Source: Streptomyces filipinensis (GTDB lineage Bacteria > Actinomycetota > Actinomycetes > Streptomycetales > Streptomycetaceae). Taken from it: a DNA stretch of 64,000 nt. The DNA is taken from the NCBI RefSeq assembly GCF_014649495.1, contig NZ_BMTD01000003.1, forward strand, positions 310,001-374,000, in the 5' to 3' direction. Of the stretch, positions 46,118 through 57,825 are shown one piece after another; the first letter of the stretch is position 1; every line of letters starts with the position of its first letter. The notes below the pieces were generated by a model that saw only the letters and a list, made by a program, of their open reading frames with translations, searched no databases and was not told where the DNA came from. The translations under genes and the position numbers were made by a program.

Positions 46118-46687
46118 TCAGACCACCACACCCGGCAGGACGGTCAACTGCTGGAAGCCCCCGCCGGTGTGACGCACGGTGAGGAGCACCGGCTTCCCGG
46201 GCCGGGCATGGGCGACGAACCGGGCGAGATCGGCGGCGGAGTCGACGCGGGAGGAGCCGAACCGCAGCAGGACGTCCCCGCGGACCAGGCCGGCCGCGTA
46301 GCCGGGGCCCGGCACGTGCACGCCCACGAGGAGCGCGCCCGCCTTCTCGGCGTCGACGGCCTCGACCCCGAGGACCGCCCCGGGGGTGGCGGCCGGAGCG
46401 GGGCTCGCGGTGGCAGCGGGCGTGGCCCGGGCGGACGGCGTGGCCGGCGGGGCCTGGCGCTGCAGTTCGGCGAGCCGGCTCATGCCGATGACCGCGGCGC
46501 CGACCGTGCCGATGCCGACGCCGGACAGCACCAGCAGGGTGCCGAGGGACAGGCCGAACAGCACGGTCCGCAGCCGCCGGCCGCGCCGGGGCGCGGCGTG
46601 CGGGCGGTGGGCAGGCGTGGGGGTGCCGCCGCCCTGCCGGGGGTCCTGACCTGGCATCGGCTTGGGACGCAACACAGTGGGTTCCAT
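46118..46687 (-). CDS. Membrane-anchored PDZ domain protein
   Basis: 189 aa from ATG at 46687 with GGAGG upstream. A Pro/Arg-rich cytoplasmic N-terminus, a single membrane segment (VLFGLSLGTLLVLSGVGIGTVGAAVIG), an Ala/Pro/Thr linker and a C-terminal PDZ domain (residues about 105-185: LGVEAVDAEKAGALLVGVHVPGPGYAAGLVRGDVLLRFGSS...). Unlike HtrA proteases there is no serine protease domain, so it would act as a peptide-binding partner outside the membrane. Function unknown. Confidence 0.8.
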   Translation of the reverse strand: MEPTVLRPKPMPGQDPRQGGGTPTPAHRPHAAPRRGRRLRTVLFGLSLGTLLVLSGVGIGTVGAAVIGMSRLAELQRQAPPATPSARATPAATASPAPAATPGAVLGVEAVDAEKAGALLVGVHVPGPGYAAGLVRGDVLLRFGSSRVDSAADLARFVAHARPGKPVLLTVRHTGGGFQQLTVLPGVVV

Positions 46688-47269
46688 GGTTCGCTCGCCT
46701 CCGGCTGGTGCTCTACCCGGGGCGCCGGGCCGCGACGAGACACGAACGAGTGAGACTGGCCGGAGGGTGGCTGAGGGTAGCCATGGCCCCTGGGACGAAC
46801 ACCCGGCGGTCCGCCCCCGGCCGCAGAACCGGCACCGGGGCGGCCGGAGCCGGCGAGCGCCGACCCCCGAGGCACCGCCCGCCCGCGCCGCGGCCCAACC
46901 GCGGCGACCGAACCCACCCGACCGGCGTCACTCCCCGCCCCTTCAGCGCCTCGGGCCGTCCCACCCCCGGCCCCATCAGCCCCGGACCGCCGCCTCACGC
47001 CCCCGCAGACCGTCGGCCACAGGCCACATCGACACCGGACCGCCGAACGACGGTCCACGACCGTCCGCCCCGGACCGCCGGATGACAGCCCCACGGACCG
47101 TCGCCCCACGGCTCCTCCGACCGTCGGCCCAAGGACCGCCGCACCCCAGGCGTCTCCCAGGGGCCGTCGGCGCGAGGGCCGCGGCCTGACATGCCGGGGA
47201 GGCCGCCGGTCCATGGTTCCTGTACCCGGTGGGCCGGGGCCGCCGCGGATCAGCCCGTGTGGGCGACCG
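46688..47269. other. Gene-free stretch with degenerate GACCGTCGGCC-type repeats
   Basis: 582 bp between the PDZ gene and the end of geosmin synthase. Open frames are Pro/Arg-rich shadows. The right half (about 46980-47145) carries repeated GACCGTCGG and GGACCGCCG words, with GACCGTCGGCC exact at 47008-47018 and 47119-47129, suggesting short-unit amplification. Confidence 0.4.
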
Positions 47270-49459
<2,190 letters not shown>

Positions 49460-49572
49460 CTACCCGTGGCCCCCCACACCCATCCACCGCGCGGAACATG
49501 ATCACACCATCGCGTGAACCGCCCCCGGCCCGCGCCCTTGCCGTGCCCCCGCGCGGCGGCCACGGTAGGCGC

Positions 49573-50574
49573 ATGACCTCCTTCGTGCTGCCCCATGAAG
49601 TGCACGGCGCCGGCGCCCACAAGGTGTTCGCCGTGCACGGCTGGTTCGCCGACCGCTCCGCCTACGCGCCCGTCCTGCCGGACCTCGACCGCACCGCCTT
49701 CACCTACGCGCTGGTCGACCTGCGCGGCTACGGCGAGGCCCGGGACGCCGCGGGCCCGTACACCACGGCCGGGGCCGCCGCCGACCTGCTGGAGCTGGCC
49801 GACCGGCTCGGCTGGGAGCGGTTCTCGGTGGTCGGGCACTCCATGGGCGGCGCGGTGGCGCAGCGGCTGCTCGGGCTCGCCCCGGGCCGGTTGCGCCGGA
49901 TCGTCGGCGTTTCCCCGGTGCCCGCCTCGGGCCTGCCGCTGGCCGGTGCGCAGGCCGCGCTGTTCACGGACGCCGCGCACCAGCCGGCGAACCGGCGCGC
50001 GATCATCGACTTCACCACCGGGGGCCGACGCCCCGCCGTCTGGCTCGACCGGATGGTCGCCCGCTCGCTGGAGCGCAGCGACGCGAAGGCGTTCCGGGCC
50101 TGGCTGGACTCGTGGGCGGGCGACGACTTCCACGCCGACGTCGAGAACAGCGGGGTCCCCGCCCTGGCGGTGGCCGGCGCACTCGACCCGGCCCTGTCGC
50201 CCGAGGTCATGCGGCAGACCTGGATGTCCTGGTACCCGCGCGCCGAACTCGTGGCGCTGGCGTCCGCCGGGCACTACGCCATGGACGAGTGCCCGCTGGA
50301 ACTCGTCCGCGTCGTGGAGGACTTCCTGCGGTCCGACACCGACGGGCCGGGGGGTGGCCGGGGGCGCGTGGACGACGAGGATCACGGGGCCGGCGGAGGG
50401 CATGCGGTCGGCAGGGGGCGCGGGGACGACGGAGGGCATGCGGTCGGCGACGGCCGGTCGGGCCACGTCTCAGCCCCGGCCGGCGGGGACAAGTCGGCCG
50501 GTGCCGGGGTCACGGCCGGTGAGGGCCGGTCGGCCGGTGCCGGGGTCACGGCCGGGGGCAGTGAGCCGGCGTGA
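49573..50574 (+). CDS. Alpha/beta hydrolase with repetitive Gly-rich C-terminal tail
   Basis: 333 aa from ATG at 49573. Catalytic triad: nucleophile S90 in VVGHSMGGA, Asp in AGALDPALSP and His in SAGHYAMDE. The hydrolase domain ends near residue 258. The remaining 75 residues are Gly/Ala/Asp-rich with internal repeats (GGHAVG twice; SAGAGVTAG twice) and are probably disordered; homologues as I know them lack such a tail. The stop overlaps the P450 start (GTGA), so the two are coupled. Substrate unknown; an ester or lactone of the P450 product is possible. Confidence 0.82.
   Translation: MTSFVLPHEVHGAGAHKVFAVHGWFADRSAYAPVLPDLDRTAFTYALVDLRGYGEARDAAGPYTTAGAAADLLELADRLGWERFSVVGHSMGGAVAQRLLGLAPGRLRRIVGVSPVPASGLPLAGAQAALFTDAAHQPANRRAIIDFTTGGRRPAVWLDRMVARSLERSDAKAFRAWLDSWAGDDFHADVENSGVPALAVAGALDPALSPEVMRQTWMSWYPRAELVALASAGHYAMDECPLELVRVVEDFLRSDTDGPGGGRGRVDDEDHGAGGGHAVGRGRGDDGGHAVGDGRSGHVSAPAGGDKSAGAGVTAGEGRSAGAGVTAGGSEPA
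50493..50556 (+). repeat. Tandem 36-nt-period repeat in the hydrolase tail
   Basis: A 28-nt sequence at 50493-50520 recurs exactly at 50529-50556, period 36 nt (12 codons), so in frame; it encodes SAGAGVTAG-type units. A related duplication (GGAGGGCATGCGGTCGGC) occurs at 50395 and 50431. It indicates slippage-type growth of the tail. Confidence 0.7.
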
Positions 50575-51833
50575 GCGGGGGTGAGGTGCCGGCGGTGCCC
50601 GATGTGTTCGACCCGCGCCGGTACGCCGCCGGTGTGCCCCACGACGACTACCGGGTGCTGCGCGACCACCATCCGGTCGCCTGGCAGCAGGAGCCCGAGG
50701 TACTGGGCTGGCCGGCCGGGCCGGGGTTCTGGGCGGTGACCCGGCACGCCGACGTCGTGCGGGTGCTGAAGGACGCCACGACGTACTCCTCCCACCTCGG
50801 CGCGACCCAGATCCGCGACCCGGACCCCGAGGACCTGCCGTTCATCCGCGGCATGATGCTCAATCAGGACCCGCCGCGGCACCACCGCCTGCGTCGACTG
50901 GTCAGCCGGGCGTTCACACCGGGCCGGGTCGACCGGTTCGCGGCGCTCGCCGGCGAGCGGGCGCGCACCCTGCTCGCCGGGGCGCTTAGGCAGGCGCGGG
51001 AAGGCGACGGCACGGTCGACCTGGTGGGCTCCGTCACCGACGAGTACGCCCTGCTCAACCTGGCGGACCTGCTCGGCGTCCCGGAGAGCGACCGCCGGCT
51101 GCTGCTGCACTGGACGCAGCGGGTCATCGGCTACCAGGACCCGGACGAGGCCGGCCCGCAGGTGCTGGACGGGGCGGGAAGACCGGTCAACCCGCGCTCC
51201 CCGGCGATGCTGAAGGACATGTTCGCCTACGCACGTCACCTGGCCGCGTACAAACGGCGCCATCCGGCGGACGACGTGATGACCGCCCTCGCGTCCGACG
51301 CCGAACTCACCGACGCCGAACTGGAGATGTTCTTCTTCCTGCTCACCGTCGCCGGCAACGACACCGTGCGCAGCGCGGCCCCCGGCGGACTGCTGGCACT
51401 GGCGGAACACCCGGAAGCGTACGAGTCGCTGCGCACCGGGAAGGCGGAACTTGCCACGGCGGTGGAGGAGTTGCTGCGCTGGCATCCGCCCGTGCTGACC
51501 TTCCGCCGGACCGCCGTCCGGGACACCGAGCTGGCGGGGCGGCGGATCCGGGCCGGTGACAAGGTCGTGGTCCTCCACGCCTCGGCCAACCGGGACGAGC
51601 GGGTCTTCACCGATCCGGCCCGGCTCGACCTCACCCGCTCCCCCAACCCGCACGTGTCCTTCGGCGACGGCCCGCATGTGTGCCTCGGCGCCCACTTCGC
51701 CCGGCTGCAGCTACGGCTGCTCCACGCGGAGGTGCTGCGCGCCCTCCCCGGGCCACGGCTCGCCGCACCGGCCGGACGGCTGGTGTCCAACTTCGTCAAC
51801 GGCGTCAAGTCACTTCGCCTGTACGTCACTTGA
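50571..51833 (+). CDS. Cytochrome P450
   Basis: 420 aa from GTG at 50571, overlapping the hydrolase stop. Heme-binding FGDGPHVCLG with the axial C371; I-helix AGNDT for oxygen activation; ExxR as ELLR in the K-helix. Early segments (IRGMMLNQDPPRHHRLRRLVSRAFTPGRV, WHPPV) resemble the CYP124/CYP125/CYP142 group that oxidises branched or steroid lipids, so a terpenoid or lipid substrate is plausible. Ferredoxin and reductase are not encoded here. Coupled to an alpha/beta hydrolase and near geosmin synthase, but no evidence ties it to geosmin itself. Confidence 0.92.
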   Translation: MSGGEVPAVPDVFDPRRYAAGVPHDDYRVLRDHHPVAWQQEPEVLGWPAGPGFWAVTRHADVVRVLKDATTYSSHLGATQIRDPDPEDLPFIRGMMLNQDPPRHHRLRRLVSRAFTPGRVDRFAALAGERARTLLAGALRQAREGDGTVDLVGSVTDEYALLNLADLLGVPESDRRLLLHWTQRVIGYQDPDEAGPQVLDGAGRPVNPRSPAMLKDMFAYARHLAAYKRRHPADDVMTALASDAELTDAELEMFFFLLTVAGNDTVRSAAPGGLLALAEHPEAYESLRTGKAELATAVEELLRWHPPVLTFRRTAVRDTELAGRRIRAGDKVVVLHASANRDERVFTDPARLDLTRSPNPHVSFGDGPHVCLGAHFARLQLRLLHAEVLRALPGPRLAAPAGRLVSNFVNGVKSLRLYVT

Positions 51834-51848
51834 TGCCGACGTGGCAGG

Positions 51849-53039
51849 TCACCTGGCGTCGACCTGGATGAGCGCGTGGGTGCCACTGGTGCGCCAGCGC
51901 CGGGCCTCGGCCGCCACCAGTGCGCTCTCGGTCGCCGCGGACAGTCCGGTGATCACCTCGGACTTCAGGGTGCGCAGCGCGGCGACCGGGCCCGGGAAGT
52001 AGGCGGTGGTCTCCCGGAAGGGCGTGGTCGGCGGCCAGAGCCGGTCGCCCACCAGGCGCCGGTAGTTGAGGTCGCCCTTGAAGACGGTGAGCGTGGCCGC
52101 GGCGAACTCGGCGCGCAGGTCGTCCGGCATCTCGGCGTACGGCAGCGGAGCGCAGGAGAAGGGGTGGGCGCGCACGGTGAGACGGCCGTCGGCCATGGCC
52201 GACCACAGCACGCGCGCGTACTCGGCGGCCGCGCCGGACGCGGCCCGCAGCCGGTGCAGGGCGTCGACGACGTCGGCGGTCGTCGCGTCGGAGACGTAGT
52301 ACGGGTACGGCTTGACGTGCAGCACCGCACGCGCGGCCCGTCCCTCGGCGAGGAGATGGGCGATCAGGAGCAGGTCCGGGACAAGTTCGCGGCCCGCGTT
52401 GTCCGCGACCAGGACGAGCGTGGCCGTGCCGCCGGGCGGCAGCAGCGCCCACAGGGCCGCACTGTCGTCGGCGACCAGCGAGGGCGCCGGTTCCCGGGCC
52501 TCGGCGCCCTCGGCGGAGAGCCGGAAGCCGAGGTCGGCGCGGTTGCCCCACAGCGAGCCGTGCAGCAGGGCCTGCGCCCGCTCCTCCTCGGGCAGGCCGG
52601 GCAGGGCGTCCAGCGCGGCCAGTTCCTCGTCGGTCTCCTGTGCGTCGAGTTCGGCGCGTTTGAACGGCCGGAAGGGATCGATGCCCTGCCAGGCGCCGGT
52701 ACCGAACCAGCCGACGGCGTCGAGCAGCCGGCGGTAGAAGTAGCTCTCGGACCACAGCCACGGCACGTCGTACCAGGAGCGTCCGGAGCAGCCGGGCAGG
52801 CCCCACTCCCGCCACCGGTCCCGGTCCGGGGCATCGTCGGGCAACGGCTCGACCGTCCCCTGCGTGCAGCTCTTCAGCAGGTCGTCCAGTGCCCGGTGCT
52901 GCCCGGGGCCGTACGGGAAGGCGTCCCGCACCTGCCGGATGATCGCCGGATGCCGTTCGGCCAGCACGCTGTGCGGGAACGAGCCGGGTTCGTTGCCGAG
53001 GATCACGGGTGCGAACGGGGTGTCGGGCATGTCCGTCAC
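51849..53039 (-). CDS. DUF89 (ARMT1-like) damage-control phosphatase family protein
   Basis: 396 aa. The family blocks are visible: SLWGNRADLG (Asn and Asp for the metal site), VADNAGRELVPDL (DNxG motif) and FKGDLNYRRLVGD near the C-terminus. DUF89 proteins are metal-dependent phosphatases that remove damaged or side-product sugar phosphates, for example fructose-1-phosphate or phospho-pantetheine derivatives. Substrate unknown here. GTG start, 13 bp after the cprB stop on the same strand, so the two are probably co-transcribed. Convergent with the P450 gene. Confidence 0.85.
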   Translation of the reverse strand: MTDMPDTPFAPVILGNEPGSFPHSVLAERHPAIIRQVRDAFPYGPGQHRALDDLLKSCTQGTVEPLPDDAPDRDRWREWGLPGCSGRSWYDVPWLWSESYFYRRLLDAVGWFGTGAWQGIDPFRPFKRAELDAQETDEELAALDALPGLPEEERAQALLHGSLWGNRADLGFRLSAEGAEAREPAPSLVADDSAALWALLPPGGTATLVLVADNAGRELVPDLLLIAHLLAEGRAARAVLHVKPYPYYVSDATTADVVDALHRLRAASGAAAEYARVLWSAMADGRLTVRAHPFSCAPLPYAEMPDDLRAEFAAATLTVFKGDLNYRRLVGDRLWPPTTPFRETTAYFPGPVAALRTLKSEVITGLSAATESALVAAEARRWRTSGTHALIQVDAR

Positions 53040-53052
53040 CGTATCGCGGGCG

Positions 53053-53700
53053 TCAGGCGATTCTGATCTCCCGCTCCAGCTGCGTCGCGAGGGTGACGTA
53101 GCGGGGGCGGCGGTGCACCGGGACCAGCCCCCGGATCAGGAGGTGCCACATCTCCGCGACCCTACGCGGAAGCCGTCCTACCGGTTCGAGCGAGCGGCCG
53201 GCGACCCGGGTGCCCACGTAGAAGGACACGAGGGAGTGCGCGACGATGCCGACGTCGAGATCGCCGTGCACATCGGCCTCCCTGACGGCCGCGGAGAACT
53301 TCCGGTTGGCGAACTCCAGCCATTCCGTGAACGGGTGCCGCAGCGGCGGCCGTACGGCGACGTCCGCGGTGGCGAGACGGAGCGCGGCGCGCGGCACCGG
53401 ATCCTCCACGGCGAGCCGGGCGATCCCGAACGTGGTGCGCATCAGGGCCTCCAGCGACGAATAGCCACGGCCCTCGACCTCGACGACGAGCTTCTGCGCG
53501 GCCCTGGCGTTGAGTTCGAGGATGGCGTGGGCGAGGTCCTCCTTGGCGGCGAAGTGAAAGTACAGCGCACCCTTGGTGACCTTCGCGTGTGCGACGATGT
53601 CGCTCAGGCTGGTGGACTCGTAGCCGTGCCGGTCGAAGAGATCGGCGGCGGCCGTGATGATCGTTGCCCGGGTCTGCTCGGCGCGTAACTGCCTCGCCAT
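53053..53700 (-). CDS. cprB: CprB-like gamma-butyrolactone receptor homologue (TetR family)
   Basis: 215 aa, the same length as S. coelicolor CprB. N-terminal DNA-binding domain MARQLRAEQTRATIITAAADLFDRHGYESTSLSDIVAHAKVTKGALYFHFAAKEDLAHAIL is near-identical to CprB as I remember it, and the C-terminal half (SLEALMRTTFGIARLAVEDPV..., EPVGRLPRRVAEMWHLLIRG) follows too. CprB-like proteins are pseudo-receptors regulating antibiotic production and sporulation. AGGAGG (53708-53713) precedes the ATG; longer frames upstream are not needed. A probable operator lies at 53724-53743, so autorepression is likely. Confidence 0.9.
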   Translation of the reverse strand: MARQLRAEQTRATIITAAADLFDRHGYESTSLSDIVAHAKVTKGALYFHFAAKEDLAHAILELNARAAQKLVVEVEGRGYSSLEALMRTTFGIARLAVEDPVPRAALRLATADVAVRPPLRHPFTEWLEFANRKFSAAVREADVHGDLDVGIVAHSLVSFYVGTRVAGRSLEPVGRLPRRVAEMWHLLIRGLVPVHRRPRYVTLATQLEREIRIA

Positions 53701-53723
53701 CCTGGGACCCTCCTGACTCGAAC

Positions 53724-53743
53724 GAACGGGACATGCGGTTTTT
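53724..53743. promoter_or_regulatory. Probable ARE-like operator of cprB
   Basis: GAACGGGACATGCGGTTTTT, 24 bp upstream of the cprB start. By memory it agrees at 13 of 20 positions with the consensus operator used for CprB (ACGGGACGCCCCGTTT core). It overlaps a run of eight T that, on the minus strand, forms an A-rich promoter-like element (CTAAAAAAAACC). Binding there would give autoregulation. Confidence 0.5.
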
Positions 53744-54318
53744 TTTAGTCCCCTTGCACACGATAACTCACCGATGGGCAGCGGGAGTCCGGGGGACGGA
53801 CCGAGGGGGCGACACCTGTCACCTGCGGATCCGGCGCCGGACGGCTCCTCGGCGGTCCGTGAGCGGACGAGACCAGAACGGTTCCTCCCCCTGTGTTTCC
53901 CGACCGTCCTCGGCAGCCGCGGAACGGCGGGTGCCGGACCCATGATCGCCACGATACGAGGACGACGACCGGCTCCTCAACGGGGCCTCGAAGCAGGGCG
54001 CGAAACATCCCAACCGGTCGGTGCTTTCACGCCCCCCGCTCACCGATGCGCCGGTCCGGCGACGGCCGAGGCTCCGGTCCCGGGAATGGCCGATGGGTTG
54101 ACCCGGAGGCGGCCGATGGACCGGTTCCGGAGACGGCAGGAAGACCCGCCCGAGATGGCGGAGAGACCTGCCCGGGAGCGGCCTGAGGACCAGCCCGGGG
54201 ATGGCGGAGGGGCCGGCCCGGGAGCACGCGTGGGACCGGTCCTGCTGAACATACGGGACGCGGCCGTCGTACTGGACGCCGCATACCCCTTTCCCGCGCC
54301 GCCGAGGAGACGTCCCGG
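53744..54318. other. Intergenic region between cprB and the LPMO gene
   Basis: 575 bp, divergent promoters on both sides. Open frames here have shadow-like composition. It contains an imperfect duplication (GATGGCGGAG...GCCCGGGAGC at 54154-54179 and 54200-54225). AGGAG near 54304 is the ribosome binding site of the LPMO gene. Confidence 0.4.
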
Positions 54319-55215
54319 ATGACCCGGATGACCGCCCGTCTGAGTGTCACGGTGGCCGCCACCGCGGCCCCGCTCCTGCTCCTGTCGTGGGCGGCGGGGC
54401 CCGCCCAGGCGCACGGAGCCCCCACGGACCCGGTCAGCCGGGTCTACGCCTGCTCCCCCGAGGGGGGTGACGCCGGCCGCTCGGCGGCCTGCCGCGCGGC
54501 GGTCGCGGCGAACGGCACCCCGTTCACGGCGTGGGACAACCTGCGCGTGGCGGGGGTCAACGGCCGCGACCGGCAGGTGATTCCGGACGGCAGGCTGTGC
54601 AGCGGGAACCTGCCCGCGTACCGGGGCCTGGACCTGGCCCGGCGGGACTGGCCGGCCACCCGGCTGACGCCCGGCGAGAGACTGACGATGACGTACGCCT
54701 CGACGATCGCCCACACGGGGACGTTCAGGCTGTACCTCACCAAGCCCGGTTACGACCCGGGGAAACCGCTTACGTGGTCCGATCTCCCGGAGCGCCCCTT
54801 CGCCCAGGTCACCGATCCGCCCCTGCGGAAGGGGGCGTATCACATCGACGCGACGCTGCCGAAGGACCGGACCGGGCGGCAGATCCTTTACACCGTCTGG
54901 CAGAACAGCAGCACGCCGGACACCTACTACTCGTGTTCCGACGTGGTGTTCCCGGAGAAGGGGGCGCGGGAGACAGGGGGTGGGAAGGCGGCGCCGGCGA
55001 CGACACGTCCGACGCCCGCCACGGGTGGGCGCGCCGCCCCGGGCACGGATGGCGCGGGCACCGACAGGCGGGTGTCCTCCGCCGCCGGCACACCGGTGGC
55101 GGAGGAGACGCGTGCGGGTTCGGGACCCTCGGCGCCCGTACTGGCGGGCGGCGCCGCCGCGGTGCTGGTCCTCACCGGGGGCGCCGTCCTCGCGGTGCGG
55201 CTACGACGCCGCTGA
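54319..55215 (+). CDS. AA10 lytic polysaccharide monooxygenase with C-terminal membrane anchor
   Basis: 298 aa. Signal peptide ending PAQA, so the mature chain begins with H32 (HGAPTDP), the copper-coordinating N-terminal His; the second His of the histidine brace is H132 in AHTGTFRLYLT; the axial region CSDVVF matches the family. Cys pairs suggest disulfides. After residue 215 comes a Pro/Thr/Ala linker (about 50 residues), then a membrane segment VLAGGAAAVLVLTGGAVLAV and RLRRR, so the enzyme is anchored at the cell surface rather than released, and no carbohydrate-binding module is present. It oxidatively cleaves chitin or cellulose. The neighbouring secreted-protein gene is convergent. Confidence 0.88.
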   Translation: MTRMTARLSVTVAATAAPLLLLSWAAGPAQAHGAPTDPVSRVYACSPEGGDAGRSAACRAAVAANGTPFTAWDNLRVAGVNGRDRQVIPDGRLCSGNLPAYRGLDLARRDWPATRLTPGERLTMTYASTIAHTGTFRLYLTKPGYDPGKPLTWSDLPERPFAQVTDPPLRKGAYHIDATLPKDRTGRQILYTVWQNSSTPDTYYSCSDVVFPEKGARETGGGKAAPATTRPTPATGGRAAPGTDGAGTDRRVSSAAGTPVAEETRAGSGPSAPVLAGGAAAVLVLTGGAVLAVRLRRR

Positions 55216-55233
55216 AATCGGGGCGCCGACCGC

Positions 55234-56357
<1,124 letters not shown>

Positions 56358-56427
56358 GCATTTCAAAGGCAGTTGGCGTGTTCGGTCGCCTCCCGCGCAC
56401 ATCCGACACCCTTTTTTCACATCTCCC

Positions 56428-56457
56428 TTGACCCCTCGAAGTAACCGGCGGTAACTT
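56428..56457 (+). promoter_or_regulatory. Predicted promoter of the DUF6230 gene
   Basis: -35 TTGACC (56428-56433), 18-bp spacer, -10 TAACTT (56452-56457). GTAAC occurs twice around the -10 region (GTAACCGGCGGTAAC). Diverges from the minus-strand promoter at 56328. Confidence 0.45.
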
Positions 56458-56600
56458 CCTGGTCGGCTACCGCCGCGTAGCGAGAAAGCCCTTGCTCCCG
56501 CCCTACGAGGTGAGGAGGCGAACGCGGCAGTCGCCGTCCGCGCCAGGACACCGCGCCACTGAAGCCCGACCCGCGTTGATCCATGCCCATGGGAGCAGAC

Positions 56601-57299
56601 ATGGCCTCGTCCCCGGACGTCCCGTCCGTCGGCAACACCCCCGAGAACCCGGGAAACGGTTCACCGTCCGAAGTGCCGCAGGCCGCCGCGACCGCCGCCG
56701 GCGGTGAGAGACGGGGCCGGGTCCGGGCCCGCCGGGCCGCGGTGATGGCGGTACCCGCCACGCTCGTCGCCGCCGGCCTGGCGGTGCTCACCGCGCAGGG
56801 GGCGCTGGGCGTGCAGTTCGCGGTCTCCGGGATGCCGTTCACGGTCACCGCGACGGAACTCAACGGCACCGGATTCGAGCAGTTCGGCGGCCTCGACAAC
56901 ATGGCGGAGGGCAGCCCGAACGCCGGCGACAGCGGGGGTCAGGTGCTCGTGGTGACCTCCGCGATCAAGAACGCCACGCTCGACCACCTGTGCCAGAGCG
57001 TCGACCTCGGCGGCACCAACCTGCTCATCACGGCCGGCAGCGGCGCGACCAAGGTGACGGCCAGTGGCCTCACCACCGATTCCACGGAGCTGTCCGGCGA
57101 CGCGGCGTTCAACAACATCGAGATCGGCAACGACGCCAGCACGCTGACCAAGGCGGGCGTGAAGGGGCCGATCGGCGTGTTCAGCCAGCAGGCCGACACC
57201 GTGCACATCGGCAACCTGCGGCAGACCAACTACGCGACCACGGCGGGCGTGTTCAAGCTGCCCGGTCTCAAGCTCCGCTTCAGCGACTCGGGTTGCTGA
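56601..57299 (+). CDS. DUF6230 family membrane protein
   Basis: 232 aa from ATG at 56601, chosen because GGGAG lies just upstream; ATGs at 56583 and 56589 are alternatives. A Pro/Gly/Asn-rich cytoplasmic head of about 45 residues, one membrane segment (VMAVPATLVAAGLAVLTAQGALG), then an exported Thr/Ser/Asn-rich domain (FTVTATELNGTGFEQFGG, QVLVVTSAIKNATLDHLCQSVDLGG). This is the Streptomyces DUF6230 pattern. The next gene, DUF6114, overlaps or follows directly and the two occur as a pair, so a joint membrane complex is likely. Function unknown. Confidence 0.85.
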   Translation: MASSPDVPSVGNTPENPGNGSPSEVPQAAATAAGGERRGRVRARRAAVMAVPATLVAAGLAVLTAQGALGVQFAVSGMPFTVTATELNGTGFEQFGGLDNMAEGSPNAGDSGGQVLVVTSAIKNATLDHLCQSVDLGGTNLLITAGSGATKVTASGLTTDSTELSGDAAFNNIEIGNDASTLTKAGVKGPIGVFSQQADTVHIGNLRQTNYATTAGVFKLPGLKLRFSDSGC

Positions 57300-57304
57300 T
57301 CGCG

Positions 57305-57757
57305 GTGTCCGACCGTGCACGCCGGGGAGCGCGGGCCGCCTTCCGCGGCTGGCGGGCCCGCCGGCCGTTCTGGGGCGGGCTGCTGCTCACCCTGGCCGGC
57401 GGGGAGATCCTGCTCACCGAGAAGGCCTCGCTGAAGGTCGTGATGCACATCGGCATGCAGGGGCTGGCCGGCTATCTGCTGCCCACCGTGATGGCGCTGC
57501 TGGGCCTGCTGATCCTCTTCAACCCCACGCAGCGGCTGTTCTACTCCCTCACCGGGGTCCTGGTCTCCCTGGGCACCTGGCTCACCTCCAATCTGGGCGG
57601 CTTCTTCCTCGGTCTGCTGCTGGGCGTCACCGGCTGCTGCCTCGCCTTCGGGTGGCTCCCCGACCAGGAGCCGCGCGTCAGCCGCCGCACACGCCGGAAG
57701 GAGGAGCGGGCGAGGGCGGCTGCGGTACCGGAGGGAGCGGAGGGCACGGCCGCCTGA
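57305..57757 (+). CDS. DUF6114 family membrane protein
   Basis: 150 aa from GTG at 57305; a TTG at 57293, overlapping the DUF6230 stop, is an alternative. Four hydrophobic segments are visible (FWGGLLLTLAGGEILL, MQGLAGYLLPTVMALLGLLILF, LFYSLTGVLVSLGTWL, FFLGLLLGVTGCCLAFGW) between basic ends (RRGARAAFRGWRARR; RRTRRKEERARAA). Typical DUF6114. Coupled to DUF6230, and convergent with the P-type ATPase gene. Function unknown. Confidence 0.83.
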   Translation: MSDRARRGARAAFRGWRARRPFWGGLLLTLAGGEILLTEKASLKVVMHIGMQGLAGYLLPTVMALLGLLILFNPTQRLFYSLTGVLVSLGTWLTSNLGGFFLGLLLGVTGCCLAFGWLPDQEPRVSRRTRRKEERARAAAVPEGAEGTAA

Positions 57758-57825
57758 CCGTACGGCGCTCCACGGGCCGACCGCGCCGAAGGACTCTCGC
57801 CCACGAGCCCTCAGCGGGGCCCGGG

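Noticed and set aside
46713..47192. Various short frames in the region left of geosmin synthase
   Set aside because: Low-complexity Arg/Pro/Gly sequence from repeated words; no ribosome binding site.
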